Source: Pseudomonas asturiensis (GTDB taxonomy: Bacteria > Pseudomonadota > Gammaproteobacteria > Pseudomonadales > Pseudomonadaceae). From it: 64,000 nt of DNA. Below, piece after piece: positions 50,854 through 60,107 of the stretch; positions within the stretch are counted from its first letter, which is position 1, and each line of letters opens with the position of its first letter. A model generated the notes under the pieces. That model saw only the letters and a list, made by a program, of their open reading frames with translations, was not told where the DNA came from and made no database searches. The position numbers were made by a program, and so were the translations under genes. The DNA lies in contig NZ_FRDA01000013.1 of NCBI RefSeq assembly GCF_900143095.1, positions 1 to 64,000 of the forward strand, in the 5' to 3' direction.

Positions 50854-50889
50854 ATGGCCGACTATCAATTCAGCGGAGGACGGGCATGA
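50854..50889 (+). CDS. Possible 11-codon leader ORF before pxpB
   Basis: ATG at 50854 opens MADYQFSGGRA with a fair ribosome site (GAGGGA). Its TGA overlaps the pxpB ATG as ATGA, and its last codons contain the pxpB ribosome site (GGAGG). It may couple pxpB translation to ribosomes loading upstream, or be a remnant of a lost gene between pxpA and pxpB. It could equally be chance. Confidence 0.3.
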   Translation: MADYQFSGGRA

Positions 50890-51758
50890 ACGATGCGATC
50901 CGCTACAGTTTTGGTGCCGACGAACACCTGTTTGCCGAAGTCAGTGAAAGCATGTCGCTGGAAGCCTTTTTCAAGGGAATGGCGGTCACCCGGGCCGTCG
51001 AGCGTTTGCAGCTCGACGGCGTGCTGGACGTCTGCCTGGCCAATGCCTCGTTCCAGATTCGTTTCGACCCGGACCGCATCGCGCCCCAGGCCTTGCTTGA
51101 TGCGGTGAGAAGCGCAGAAGCCGGGGCTGTCGCAGAACGTACGCTGCAAACCCGGATTATCGAGATTCCGGTGCTGTACAACGACCCCTGGACCCATGAA
51201 ACGCTGATGCGCTTCCGCGACCGCCATCAGGACCCGAGCGCCACGGACCTTGAGTATGCGGCGCGGATCAATAACCTGGCCGACGTCGACGCGTTCATCG
51301 CCGCGCACAGTGGTGCGCCGTGGTTCGTGTCGATGGTGGGGTTCGTTGCCGGCCTGCCGTTCATGTTCCAGATGGTCGAGCGTGAGCGTCAGTTGCAGGT
51401 ACCCAAATACCTGCGTCCGCGCACTGATACGCCCAAACTGACCCTGGGTCATGGCGGCTGCTTTGGCTGCATTTACTCGGTGCGCGGTGCAGGCGGTTAT
51501 CAGATGTTCGGCGTCACGCCCGCCCCGATCTACGACCCGCAGCAGCAATTGGCCTACCTGAAAGAGCACATGGTGTTCTTCAGGCCGGGCGATATCGTGC
51601 AATTCAAGCCCATTGATCGCGAAGCCTACGACCTGGCCGTCGCCGAAGTGGACGCAGGACGCTTCGATTTGCGGATCCGTTCGGTCGAGTTTTCGCTCGA
51701 CAGTTTTCTGGCCGACCCGGCCGGTTATCCGGCTTCATTGCAGGAGGTGCTGGCATGA
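50886..51758 (+). CDS. pxpB: 5-oxoprolinase subunit B (carboxyltransferase domain 1, KipI-like)
   Basis: 290 residues, longer than B. subtilis KipI (about 240) but normal for pseudomonad PxpB. The N-terminal half has IRYSFGADEHLFAEVSESM and the domain-defining VCLANASFQIRFDPDR. The C-terminal half has PWFVSMVGFVAGLPFMFQMV and FGVTPAPIYDPQQQLAYLK, the KipI signature. GGAGG lies 6 bases before the ATG. It overlaps pxpC by 4 bases (ATGA). Confidence 0.92.
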   Translation: MNDAIRYSFGADEHLFAEVSESMSLEAFFKGMAVTRAVERLQLDGVLDVCLANASFQIRFDPDRIAPQALLDAVRSAEAGAVAERTLQTRIIEIPVLYNDPWTHETLMRFRDRHQDPSATDLEYAARINNLADVDAFIAAHSGAPWFVSMVGFVAGLPFMFQMVERERQLQVPKYLRPRTDTPKLTLGHGGCFGCIYSVRGAGGYQMFGVTPAPIYDPQQQLAYLKEHMVFFRPGDIVQFKPIDREAYDLAVAEVDAGRFDLRIRSVEFSLDSFLADPAGYPASLQEVLA

Positions 51759-52729
51759 TCAAGGTACTTAAACCGGGACTGGCGACCTCTGTTCAGGATC
51801 TGGGCCGTGAAGGCTATTACCACTTGGGCATTCCTCCGTCCGGTGCGCTCGATCAATATGCGCTTAGCGCGGCCAACCAGTTGGTCGGTAACCCACCAGG
51901 CGCTGCCGGCCTTGAGTGCACACTCGTCGGGCCTGAGCTGGAGTTTCAATGTGATGCGTTGGTGGCGGTATGCGGCGCGCACATGACGCCTCGGGTTGAC
52001 GGCAAGGACATGCATCACGACACGGCTTTTGAGGTGAAGGCCGGGCAGGTATTGCGTTTCGACTTCCCCAAGGATGGCGCTCGTGCCTATTTGGCGGTGG
52101 CGGGCGGTATCGACGTGCCACTGGTGCTGGGCAGCCGCTCGACTTACACGCTGGGCGCATTGGGCGGTTTTGAAGGGCGGCGTCTGGCAGTCGATGATCA
52201 ATTACCGATTGGCGTACCCAGCGGCAAAGGCCGCGCGGGAGCCAGCCTGCCGATGGCCTTGCGTCAGTCGCTGGGTGGCGAAGTCTATCTGCGTGTGGTG
52301 CCAGGGTTGTATTACGAACGCCTGACTGAATATGCGGCGACCAGTTTTTTCTCCGAGTCCTGGACGGTCGGTTCGGAGGCAGATCGCATCGGCTATCGTT
52401 TCAAGGGCGGCAAGGCGCTGACGTTTCAGCCACGTGAGCAACCGTTTGGCGCGGGTTCCGATCCTTCCAATATCGTCGACAGTTGCTATCCGATCGGCTC
52501 AATCCAGGTGCCGGCAGGCCTGGAACCCATCGTGTTGCACCGCGATGCGGTCTCCGGCGGCGGTTACGCGATGATCGGCACGGTGATCAGCGCCGACCTC
52601 GACCTGATCGGTCAGATGCAACCGAATCAGAAGGCCCGCTTCATTGCTGTGACCCTGGAAGATGCCTTGCAGGCGCGCAAGTCCTACAAGAAGAAACTGG
52701 CGTGCCTGGGCCGGTTGTTTGATTCCTGA
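51755..52729 (+). CDS. pxpC: 5-oxoprolinase subunit C (biotin-dependent carboxyltransferase-like, KipA)
   Basis: 324 residues. IKVLKPGLATSVQDLGREGYYHLGIPPSGALDQY is the family N-terminus (given here in part by its SVQDLGR and PPSGALD elements). ECTLVGPELEF, RAYLAVAGGIDVPLVLGSRST and GSIQVPAGLEPIVLHRDAVSGGGYAMIG follow. It is translationally coupled to pxpB. A perfect hairpin just after the stop probably ends the transcript. Confidence 0.93.
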   Translation: MIKVLKPGLATSVQDLGREGYYHLGIPPSGALDQYALSAANQLVGNPPGAAGLECTLVGPELEFQCDALVAVCGAHMTPRVDGKDMHHDTAFEVKAGQVLRFDFPKDGARAYLAVAGGIDVPLVLGSRSTYTLGALGGFEGRRLAVDDQLPIGVPSGKGRAGASLPMALRQSLGGEVYLRVVPGLYYERLTEYAATSFFSESWTVGSEADRIGYRFKGGKALTFQPREQPFGAGSDPSNIVDSCYPIGSIQVPAGLEPIVLHRDAVSGGGYAMIGTVISADLDLIGQMQPNQKARFIAVTLEDALQARKSYKKKLACLGRLFDS

Positions 52730-52733
52730 CGTT

Positions 52734-52753
52734 GCGCACTGAATCCAGTGCGC
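52734..52753. terminator. Hairpin between convergent pxpC and TetR gene
   Basis: A perfect 8-bp stem GCGCACTG-AATC-CAGTGCGC between the two stops, touching the last base of the TetR gene. There is no T run, so termination efficiency is uncertain. Confidence 0.55.
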
Positions 52754-53349
52754 TAACTGTTGGCGTCACTGCTGTCGGACAACCGGCTGGCCTGGGCGAG
52801 CATCGTCGTTCGGCACGCATCGAGGATCTCGTCCGCAAGCTTTGAATCATTGGGTACGGCGCGTGACAACATCACCGCGCCTACCGCATGGGCCAGCATG
52901 TCCAGCAGCGCTGCACGTGAAGCCTGCGGATCAGTGTCCGGGCGTGTCGACGCGTCAGGCGCCAGGCTGAGCAGCAACTGCTCGATACCATTGGCGAAGG
53001 TGTTTCTGACCTCGTCCGACTGCCGCGACGCGTCACCGCCAAGCGCGGCCATGGTGCAACCGGTCGCAACATCGTCGCGATGCTCTCTGCTCAGGTAGTA
53101 CTCGATGAAGCGGGCGGGGCTCACGCCGGCTGACTGCTCCACGATTTTTGACATGCTGCAGGCCGCTGCTTCAGCCATCAGGTCCGCCTTGGACCCAAAG
53201 TGCTTATAAAAACCGCCATGGGTGAAACCGGCGGCGGCCATCAGGTCTGCAACCCCCACGCCGTCATAACCGTGCTTGCGAAACTGCACCGATGCCGTCT
53301 CGACAATGTGCGCGCGGTTTGCTTGCGCTTGCGCTTTGGTAACCCTCAT
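52753..53349 (-). CDS. TetR-family regulator
   Basis: 198 residues. The HTH (about 10-55) is MRVTKAQAQANRAHIVETASVQF, with GVGVADLMAAAGFTHGGFYKHF, of the AcrR/YxaF-like clade with a long C-terminal domain (TetR_C_33-type GCTMAALGGDASRQ). The start at MRVTKAQ is chosen since family N-termini begin so; the upstream extension lies in the promoter. It is divergent from an SDR gene whose promoter region contains dyads, and likely represses it. Confidence 0.9.
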   Translation of the reverse strand: MRVTKAQAQANRAHIVETASVQFRKHGYDGVGVADLMAAAGFTHGGFYKHFGSKADLMAEAAACSMSKIVEQSAGVSPARFIEYYLSREHRDDVATGCTMAALGGDASRQSDEVRNTFANGIEQLLLSLAPDASTRPDTDPQASRAALLDMLAHAVGAVMLSRAVPNDSKLADEILDACRTTMLAQASRLSDSSDANS

Positions 53350-53406
53350 GAAGTGCCTCGATTCGTATGCGATCCAATATGAACGCACTATAGCATTGAT
53401 GTTAAC

Positions 53407-53427
53407 CGTCATTAAAACTGGTTGACG
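53407..53427. promoter_or_regulatory. Dyad in the TetR-SDR gap
   Basis: CGTCA-N11-TGACG lies between the divergent TetR and SDR genes. A second small dyad, GATG-TTGAT-CATC, follows near 53434-53446. Either could be the TetR operator. Confidence 0.45.
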
Positions 53428-53515
53428 ATTATGATGTTGATCATCATCATTGCTGCAGGTCCTGGTGTTCCATGCCTGGCCACCTCCCTGATCCTTTCTG
53501 CAAGAGAGCCCTCAT

Positions 53516-54304
53516 ATGTCGACGCTTCCTTCTGTTCTTGTCACTGGCGCATCCTCCGGCATTGGCGCCGTCTACGCTGATCGCTTCGCAAAACGTGGCC
53601 ACGATCTGGTGCTGGTGGCGCGCGACAAGGCGCGTCTGGAAACGCTCGCGGCACGTCTGCGTGAGGAGCACGGTGTCGCGGTCGATGTGCTGCAAGCCGA
53701 CCTGACCCGTGGCGACGATCTGACTACCGTTGAAAACCGCCTGCGCGACGACGTGCGCATCGGTGTCCTCATCAACAACGCCGGTGCGGCGCAGACGGGA
53801 GGTTTTCTTGACCAGACCGCCGACAGTATTGGTCAGTTGATTACCCTCAACACCACGGCTTTGACCCGACTGGCCAGCGCCATCGCGCCACGACTGGTGC
53901 AAGCGGGCGAGGGTGCCATCGTCAACATTGCCTCGGTGGTGGGGCTTGCGCCGGAGTTCGGCATGTCGCTCTACGGCGCGACCAAGGCGTTCGTGGTGTT
54001 CCTGTCGCAAGGCATGAGCCTGGAGCTGGCTGACAAAGGTGTTTACGTACAGGCTGTGTTGCCGGCAGCAACCCGCACCGAGATCTGGGAACGCGCCGGT
54101 ATCGATATCAATACGTTGACCGAGATCATGGAAGTGCACGACCTGGTCGACGCGGCGCTGCTGGGCTTTGACCGCCGTGAGTCCATGACCATTCCTCCAT
54201 TGCGCGACGATGCACGCTGGGATGCACTGCAAACGGCGCGTCAGGGGCTTCTTGGGGACATTCGTCAAGCGGAGGTCGCACAGCGTTATCAAGCGGCTCC
54301 CTGA
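53516..54304 (+). CDS. Short-chain dehydrogenase/reductase
   Basis: 262 residues, classical SDR. Coenzyme motif TGASSGIGA (about 10-18), VARDKARLE suggesting NADP preference (Arg after the second strand), LINNAGAAQTG, catalytic Ser in IVNIASVVG and YxxxK in YGATK. The C-terminus is of the YdfG/DltE-like type. The substrate is unknown. It may form a unit with the membrane protein (64 bases on) and the zinc-type oxidoreductase that follow, under the divergent TetR regulator. Confidence 0.88.
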   Translation: MSTLPSVLVTGASSGIGAVYADRFAKRGHDLVLVARDKARLETLAARLREEHGVAVDVLQADLTRGDDLTTVENRLRDDVRIGVLINNAGAAQTGGFLDQTADSIGQLITLNTTALTRLASAIAPRLVQAGEGAIVNIASVVGLAPEFGMSLYGATKAFVVFLSQGMSLELADKGVYVQAVLPAATRTEIWERAGIDINTLTEIMEVHDLVDAALLGFDRRESMTIPPLRDDARWDALQTARQGLLGDIRQAEVAQRYQAAP

Positions 54305-54367
54305 AGGCCGTCTGGCTGGAATCACCCTACACTGCAGCCGCCAACCACTTCTGCATGAGTACACCGA

Positions 54368-54751
54368 ATGAAGTTTCGTCACCTTGCGACATTGAGCGCC
54401 GTTCTGTTCTGGGCGCTCGCGGTTATCTGGATGTTCGCCCCGGCGCAGATGCTGGCGAACTGGGGTGTGGGTTTTTCCAGTGAGACAGGGCTGGTCAGCC
54501 GCCGCGCCGCAGCACTGTATATGGGCTTTGGCGTTATGTTTTTTCTGGCCAGAAACGCCGCGCCATCGGTTATCCGGTCGGCGCTGGTGAGCGGTTTTGT
54601 CACGGCCTGTCTGATCCTCGCCGCACTTGGGGTATTTGAGTGGACGTCGGGCCATGCCAGTTCGGGGATTCTCGCCGCAGTGCTGGTTGAGGTCCTGTTG
54701 TCGCTGGCCTTCGTGTCGGTACAGCGTCGCGAGCAGCGCCAGGCCCGCTGA
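54368..54751 (+). CDS. Small membrane protein of unknown function
   Basis: 127 residues with four hydrophobic helices (about 5-27, 45-63, 70-92, 98-118). The middle reads SRRAAALYMGFGVMFFLARN, a pattern common in small DUF4345-like or DoxX-like proteins, but I cannot place it firmly. It is the second of three co-directional genes after the SDR. Confidence 0.68.
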   Translation: MKFRHLATLSAVLFWALAVIWMFAPAQMLANWGVGFSSETGLVSRRAAALYMGFGVMFFLARNAAPSVIRSALVSGFVTACLILAALGVFEWTSGHASSGILAAVLVEVLLSLAFVSVQRREQRQAR

Positions 54752-54798
54752 AGCGAGCGCAGGCCGCTCCTTTCGTATTTACCGAGAATTGAACATTC

Positions 54799-55800
54799 AT
54801 GAAAGCATTCATCGTCGATCGTTATGGAAAAAAGGAAGTCGGTCGCCTTGGCGAGATGCCGAAGCCTCGAGTCGGGGAGACGGATGTCTTGATTCAGGTC
54901 CATGCGGCGGGCGTCAATCTGCTGGACGTCAAGATCCGCAGCGGCGAGTTCAAGACGATCCTGCCTTACGCGCTGCCAATGGTGCTGGGCAACGATGTGG
55001 CGGGCGTGGTAATGGCGGTAGGACAACATGTCACAAGTTTCAAGCCCGGTGACGAGGTGTATGCGCGCCCCGAACAGGAGCGCATCGGCAGTTTTGCCGA
55101 GCTGATTTGCGTGCGCGAGGACTCTTTGGCGCTCAAGCCAACGCACCTCAACATGGTGCAGGCGGCGGGCGTTCCCTTGGTCGCCTTGACTGCCTGGCAA
55201 GTTTTGGTAGAAACCGCCAAGGTGAAAAAGGGCCAGCGCGTGCTGATCCACTCAGGTTCCGGCGGCGTCGGCACCTTTGCCATTCAGCTCGCCAAGCACC
55301 TCGGTGCCTTCGTTGCGACCACGACCAGTACCCAGAACCTTAAGTGGGTCAAGGCGCTGGGTGCCGATGTAGTCATTGACTACAAGACTCAGCAATTTGA
55401 AACGCTGCTTCAAGGGTATGACGTGGTGCTGAACAGCCTGGGCTCGGACGAGCTTAAGAAGTCGCTTAAGGTACTCAAGCCGGGCGGTCAGCTGATTTCC
55501 ATCTCGGGTCCGCCCACGCCAGCATTCGCTGAAGAACAGAAATCGAACTGGGTGTTGAAACAGGTGATGCGCCTGCTGAGTTACGGCATCCGCAAGGAGG
55601 CTCGCAGAAAGGGTATCGACTATCGGTTTGTTTTCATGCGTGCAAGCGGCTCGCAACTGGGTGAAGTCACTGCGTTGATCGAAGCGGGGATCATCAAGCC
55701 GATTATGGATCGCACCTTCCCCCTCGAACAGACCGCCGATGCGCTGGCTTATGTGGCGCAAGGACGGGCCAAGGGAAAGGTAGTGGTGCAACTCAGGTGA
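54799..55800 (+). CDS. NADP-dependent quinone-reductase-like oxidoreductase (zinc-independent MDR)
   Basis: 333 residues. The GroES-like domain has AGVNLLDVKIRSGEF and PMVLGNDVAGVV. The Rossmann fold has VLIHSGSGGVGTFAIQLAK (about 148-166) and TTTSTQNLKWVKALGADVVIDY. No zinc-ligand Cys/His set is present, so it is a quinone oxidoreductase or enoyl reductase rather than an alcohol dehydrogenase. It ends VAQGRAKGKVVVQ. It lies 47 bases after the membrane protein gene. Confidence 0.88.
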   Translation: MKAFIVDRYGKKEVGRLGEMPKPRVGETDVLIQVHAAGVNLLDVKIRSGEFKTILPYALPMVLGNDVAGVVMAVGQHVTSFKPGDEVYARPEQERIGSFAELICVREDSLALKPTHLNMVQAAGVPLVALTAWQVLVETAKVKKGQRVLIHSGSGGVGTFAIQLAKHLGAFVATTTSTQNLKWVKALGADVVIDYKTQQFETLLQGYDVVLNSLGSDELKKSLKVLKPGGQLISISGPPTPAFAEEQKSNWVLKQVMRLLSYGIRKEARRKGIDYRFVFMRASGSQLGEVTALIEAGIIKPIMDRTFPLEQTADALAYVAQGRAKGKVVVQLR

Positions 55801-56275
55801 ATAGGGAAGGTCATGAGACAGCAGGGCATTTATTTAAAGCCCGGGATAAGCATCAGCAGCAGGCGGCTCATGCCACCCTGTCGCAGGATGGCGCCACGCC
55901 CGAAAAGCCGAAGACCTTCTTGCCCGAGCCTGTCACAAAGCCTGAACCTGAAAAAGCGATCATCTGGCGGCCCTTGATGCTTGAGCAGTGAGGGCTGCAG
56001 AAGATGCGCCTGTCTATGAAAGCATCGCTGTCTCACAGCACGTATACGGCCATTGGCTTGTGCTTTCTCATCAATGCACCTGGTAAAGGTGCTATGGGTG
56101 ACGGTTTCCATCGCCGGCAAGCCGTCTCCCACAATCCCGTGTTTGCTGCAAGACAGCGTAGCCACCAAAGAGGTGGCTTTATCTCCCGAAAAAATAGCAG
56201 TTGTTCGGCAGGTTGCATTCCGTTTGACAGCAGGCGGCAAGCCGTCTTCTCGGGTCCTCTTTTTACTTCGAGATT
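55801..56275. other. 475-base intergenic region, no confident gene
   Basis: Frames on both strands are open (64 codons + at 55797-55991; 157 codons - at 55830-56303) but look unnatural in composition and lack ribosome sites. GGCAAGCCGTCT occurs twice (near 56117 and 56238), suggesting a decayed or repeated element. The region separates two convergent units. Confidence 0.45.
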
Positions 56276-57550
56276 TCAATACCTGGGCTTGACCGCCTTC
56301 CACTCCGGTTTGTACTTCTGCATCTGCCTCACGTCATCACGCTGACGGATGCCGCAACTCAGGTACTGGTCGTTGAGTTTGCCGAGCTGGTCGTAGTCCA
56401 GTTCAAGCCCCAGACCTGGCTCGCGGGTGAGTTTCACGCAGCCGTCGACAATAGGCAGCTTGCCGCCTTTGATGACTTCTTCGTCTGGCTCCTGCCACGG
56501 GTAGTGGGTGTCGCACGCGTAGTCGAGGTTGGGCACGGAGGCGGCGACGTGGGTCATGGCCATGAGGCTGATGCCCAAGTGCGAGTTGGAGTGCATCGAT
56601 ACGCCCAACCCGAAGGTGTCGCACATTTTTGCCAGTGCCTGGGTATCGCGCAGGCCGCCCCAGTAATGGTGGTCGGCGAGCACGATCTGCACGCTGTTCA
56701 AGGCAACGCTGCGGCGGAATTCGTCGAAGTCGGTGACCACCATGTTGGTCGCAAGCGGCAGACCGGTGCGTTTGTGCAGTTCGGACATGCCGTCCAGACC
56801 CGGCGTCGGATCTTCGTAGTACTGCAGGTCGTCACCCAGCAGTTCAGCCATGCGAATCGAGGTTTCCAGCGACCAGTTGCCGTTGGGGTCGATGCGCAGC
56901 GGGTAGCCGGGAAAGGCCTTTTTCAGGGCCTTGATACAGGACACTTCATGCTCCGGGTCCAGTGCGCCAGCCTTGAGTTTGATGCTTTTGAACCCGTAGG
57001 CCTCAATCATGCGCCGGGCCTGGGCCACGATCTGTTCTTCGCTCAACGCCTCGCCCCAGCTGTCCGGTGCATAAGGCGATTCGGCGTGCTGCGCGTATTT
57101 GAAGAACAGGTAGGCACTGAACGGCACCTGATCGCGAACCGCGCCCCCCAGCAAGTCCACCAGCGGCACGTTGATCGAGCGTGCCTGCAGGTCGAGAAAC
57201 GCCACTTCGAAGGCTGAGTAGGCGTTGCTCACTGCTTTGCTGGCGTGGGAGCCGGGCGCCAGTTCCGCGCCAGCCAGGCTGGCCGGTTTGTGCGCTGCTA
57301 CGGTTGCCTGAACGATGCTGCGCAGCTGACTGAGGTTGAACGGATCGACACCGATCAGTTGATGCTGCACGTGTTGCTGAATCGCCAATGCCGGGGCGTC
57401 GCCATAGCTTTCCCCCAGGCCGATGTAGCCGGTGTCGCTCTCGATCTCGATGATCGAGCGCAGCGCGAAGGGTTCGTGGATGCCGCTGGCGTTGAGCAGT
57501 GGTGGATCGCGGAAGGCGATGGGGGTGACGGTAACACGGATGATTTTCAA
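56276..57550 (-). CDS. Glucarate-dehydratase-like enolase-superfamily enzyme
   Basis: 424 residues, mandelate-racemase/muconate-lactonising fold. The KxK motif is SIKLKAGAL (about 200), metal ligands are in RIDPNGNWS and YEDPTPG, the Asp of the catalytic dyad is in IVLADHHYWGG and the His in MHSNSHLGISL, all as in GudD/GudX. It should dehydrate D-glucarate or a related aldarate. It is shorter than E. coli GudD (446). Its start lies 19 bases after the stop of the MFS gene, and both are divergent from a LysR gene. The substrate is inferred from the family. Confidence 0.87.
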   Translation of the reverse strand: MKIIRVTVTPIAFRDPPLLNASGIHEPFALRSIIEIESDTGYIGLGESYGDAPALAIQQHVQHQLIGVDPFNLSQLRSIVQATVAAHKPASLAGAELAPGSHASKAVSNAYSAFEVAFLDLQARSINVPLVDLLGGAVRDQVPFSAYLFFKYAQHAESPYAPDSWGEALSEEQIVAQARRMIEAYGFKSIKLKAGALDPEHEVSCIKALKKAFPGYPLRIDPNGNWSLETSIRMAELLGDDLQYYEDPTPGLDGMSELHKRTGLPLATNMVVTDFDEFRRSVALNSVQIVLADHHYWGGLRDTQALAKMCDTFGLGVSMHSNSHLGISLMAMTHVAASVPNLDYACDTHYPWQEPDEEVIKGGKLPIVDGCVKLTREPGLGLELDYDQLGKLNDQYLSCGIRQRDDVRQMQKYKPEWKAVKPRY

Positions 57551-57569
57551 AGGGCTGTCTCCCGGATGA

Positions 57570-58946
57570 TCAGGGTTTGAGGCTTGAATGAGGGCCGAGC
57601 GGGGCAGTGGCGTTCAACGTGGCCAGCTCAGCCTTGGACGGGGGGCGCGCATTACCTCGCGGCGTGGTGCGGGCGAAGAAGATCACGATGGCTGCCAGCA
57701 GTGACGTTGCCGCCAGCCCATAGAGACCGCCTTGAATGGAACCGGTGGTCTGCTCCAGAAAGCCGAACGCGGTGGGCGCCACGAAGCCACCCAGGTTACC
57801 GATGGAGTTGATGAGGGCGATCACGGCGGCGGCGATGCGTGCATCCAGATAGCCTTGTGGGATCGGCCAGAACAGCGCCGATGCAGCCTTGAAACCAATC
57901 GCGGCAAAGCAGATGGCAACAAAGGCAAAAACCGGCCCGCCGGTGGTGGACATGAACATGCCGAATGCTGCGATCACCAGCGTCACGGCCACCCAGGCCT
58001 GTTGATGCTTGAAGCGCGCGGCCAGCGCTGCGAAGCCGTACATGGCGACAATCGAGATGAGCCACGGCACCGAGTTGAACAGCCCGACTTCGAAGTCGCT
58101 CAGGCTGCCCATCTTGCGAATCATGCTCGGCAGCCAGAAGGTGGCACCGTAGATGGTCAGCGCCACGGAGAAGTAGATGAAGCAGAACAGCATGATCTGC
58201 CGATCAGCCAACAGTTTGAAAACCGAAGGCCTGATCGTTTGCGTCGCTTCACGAGCGCGCTGCTCTTCGGCGATGGCGTTGACCAGCGTAGTTTTTTCTT
58301 CCTCGGTGAGCCACTTGGCTTCCTGAGGGTGGGACTGCAACCAGAACCAGACGAAACCGCACAGCACAATCGAGGCGAAGCCTTCAATCAGAAACATCCA
58401 CTGCCAGCCATGCAGGCTCAGGCCGCTGATGCCCAGCAGTGCGCCGGATAACGGACCGGAAATCACAGAGGCGATGGCCGATCCGCTCAAAAACAGCGCC
58501 ATGGCTTTGCCGCGATCACTGGCGGGCAGCCACTGTGTGAAGTAATAAATGATGCCGGGGAAGAAGCCTGCCTCGGCTGCACCGAGTACAAAACGCAGCA
58601 CATAGAAGCTGGTTTCGCCCCGAACGAAGGCCATGGCCATCGCGGCCGCGCCCCAGGTGAACATGATGCGCGTCAGCCAGGCGCGAGCGCCGTAACGTTG
58701 CAGCAGCATGTTGGACGGGACTTCGAACAACGCATAGCCAACGAAGAACAGACCCGCACCGAGCCCGTAGGCCGCAGCGCCAATGCCCAGATCAGTTTCC
58801 AGATGGCTGCGCACAAAGCCGATATTGACCCGGTCGATGTAATTGACGATGAACATCACCACGAACAGCGGTAGTACGTGGCGCTTCACCTTGCTGGCCG
58901 CACGGGCAAGCACCGTGGGGTCCGACGCGTAAGGGACGGTATTCAA
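57570..58946 (-). CDS. MFS sugar-acid transporter (anion:cation symporter family, GudP-like)
   Basis: 458 residues, twelve helices. VNYIDRVNIGFVRSHLETDLG is the ACS-family N-terminal signature, followed by EVPSNMLLQRYGARAWLTRI and FVLGAAEAGFFPGIIYYFTQW. TTG 58946 is preferred as the start (MNTVPYASDP) because GGGAG lies eight bases upstream; the in-frame ATG at 58961 has no ribosome site. With the dehydratase gene it forms a transport-catabolism pair for an aldarate or similar acid. Confidence 0.88.
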   Translation of the reverse strand: MNTVPYASDPTVLARAASKVKRHVLPLFVVMFIVNYIDRVNIGFVRSHLETDLGIGAAAYGLGAGLFFVGYALFEVPSNMLLQRYGARAWLTRIMFTWGAAAMAMAFVRGETSFYVLRFVLGAAEAGFFPGIIYYFTQWLPASDRGKAMALFLSGSAIASVISGPLSGALLGISGLSLHGWQWMFLIEGFASIVLCGFVWFWLQSHPQEAKWLTEEEKTTLVNAIAEEQRAREATQTIRPSVFKLLADRQIMLFCFIYFSVALTIYGATFWLPSMIRKMGSLSDFEVGLFNSVPWLISIVAMYGFAALAARFKHQQAWVAVTLVIAAFGMFMSTTGGPVFAFVAICFAAIGFKAASALFWPIPQGYLDARIAAAVIALINSIGNLGGFVAPTAFGFLEQTTGSIQGGLYGLAATSLLAAIVIFFARTTPRGNARPPSKAELATLNATAPLGPHSSLKP

Positions 58947-59014
58947 AAGGGCAACTCCCATTCATTGTTTTTTTGGGGATGAGCCGATCATGGACGCTGG
59001 GATTATTCCCGTCT

Positions 59015-59024
59015 AATCTAGATT
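59015..59024. promoter_or_regulatory. Palindrome between the MFS gene and LysR
   Basis: The perfect 10-bp palindrome AATCTAGATT lies 30 bases before the LysR start and about 69 bases before the MFS start. It is a plausible LysR binding site. Confidence 0.4.
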
Positions 59025-59053
59025 GTGATTTGATTGATACCTGGAATGAATCA

Positions 59054-59956
59054 ATGTTCGAGCTGGCACAGCTTCGCTGTTTCACCACGGTGGCCACGGA
59101 ATTGAATTTCCGTCGGGCCGCTGAACGTCTGAATATGACGCAACCGCCACTGAGTCGGCAGATTCAACTGCTTGAGCACAACCTGGGTGTCGAGTTGTTC
59201 ACCCGCAGCACGCGCAGCGTGGCGCTGACCGCAGCGGGTCGGGCATTTTTCATTGAAGCGCAGACCTTGCTGGAACGTGCACAGCAGGCGGCTATTTCCG
59301 CGCGGCGCTTTGCTGAGGGTGACATCGGCTCCGTGACGATCAGCTTCGTCGGCAGTGCGGTGTACGAGTTTCTGCCCAAGGTGATCGCCGAAGCCAGGCT
59401 CAACCAGCCGCAGGTGAAGATATCCCTCACTGAGATGAACACCTACCAGCAGCACGAGGCGTTAAGGGCGCGGCGCATTGATCTGGGTATCGTGCGTGCG
59501 CCGCTGTTTCAGCCAGGTTATGAAACCGAATGCCTGGTACGTGAGCCGTTCGTGCTGGCGGTGCCTGGCAGTCATCCGTTGGCGCAGGCCGGGTCGGTGG
59601 CGGTCAAGGATCTGGATGGCGTGCCGTTTCTGATGTACTCGCATTCGGCCTATCCGCCGTTCAACGAGTTGCTGACCGGTATGTTTCGCTCGGCCCGCGT
59701 GGCACCCGAGTATGTGCAATGGCTGGGCTCGTCGTTGACTATTCTTGCGCTGGTCAATGCGGGAATGGGCCTGGCGCTGGTGCCACGCTGTGCGACCAAT
59801 GTGGTGTTCAAGGATGTGGTATTTCGCGAGATCGATCTGGGCGAGGGCGTGCAAAGCGAGTTGCACCTGGTGTGGCGTACCGACAATGACAATCCGGCGT
59901 GCATGATGCTACTGCAAGCCATTCGTGCTGCAGTGAGGGGTGATATGAATATTTGA
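59054..59956 (+). CDS. LysR-type regulator of the glucarate-like operon
   Basis: 300 residues. MFELAQLRCFTTVATELNFRRAAERLNMTQPPLSRQIQLLE is of the BenM/CatM-like clade (key pieces LNFRRAAERLNMTQPPLSR). The effector domain starts GSVTISFVGSAVYEFLPKVI. The start at MFELAQLRCF matches family N-termini; the longer frame runs into the operator region. It is divergent from the MFS and dehydratase genes, its probable targets. Confidence 0.9.
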   Translation: MFELAQLRCFTTVATELNFRRAAERLNMTQPPLSRQIQLLEHNLGVELFTRSTRSVALTAAGRAFFIEAQTLLERAQQAAISARRFAEGDIGSVTISFVGSAVYEFLPKVIAEARLNQPQVKISLTEMNTYQQHEALRARRIDLGIVRAPLFQPGYETECLVREPFVLAVPGSHPLAQAGSVAVKDLDGVPFLMYSHSAYPPFNELLTGMFRSARVAPEYVQWLGSSLTILALVNAGMGLALVPRCATNVVFKDVVFREIDLGEGVQSELHLVWRTDNDNPACMMLLQAIRAAVRGDMNI

Positions 59957-60107
59957 GGTTATTTGTGCCGAAACGCCATGCGACTCATGGCTGTCTACTA
60001 TCATTCGTTCAATCGATAGTCACCATCAAGAAAGGCAAGTTCTGTTTTTTTGGCAAAGGAGGAGGATGGCGTCATAGCCACTTGCTCCACACAAAAGGAA
60101 ACGAACG

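Noticed and set aside
55797..55991. 64-codon GTG-started ORF after the quinone-reductase-like gene
   Set aside because: There is no ribosome site, composition is unnatural, and it overlaps a longer equally doubtful frame on the other strand.
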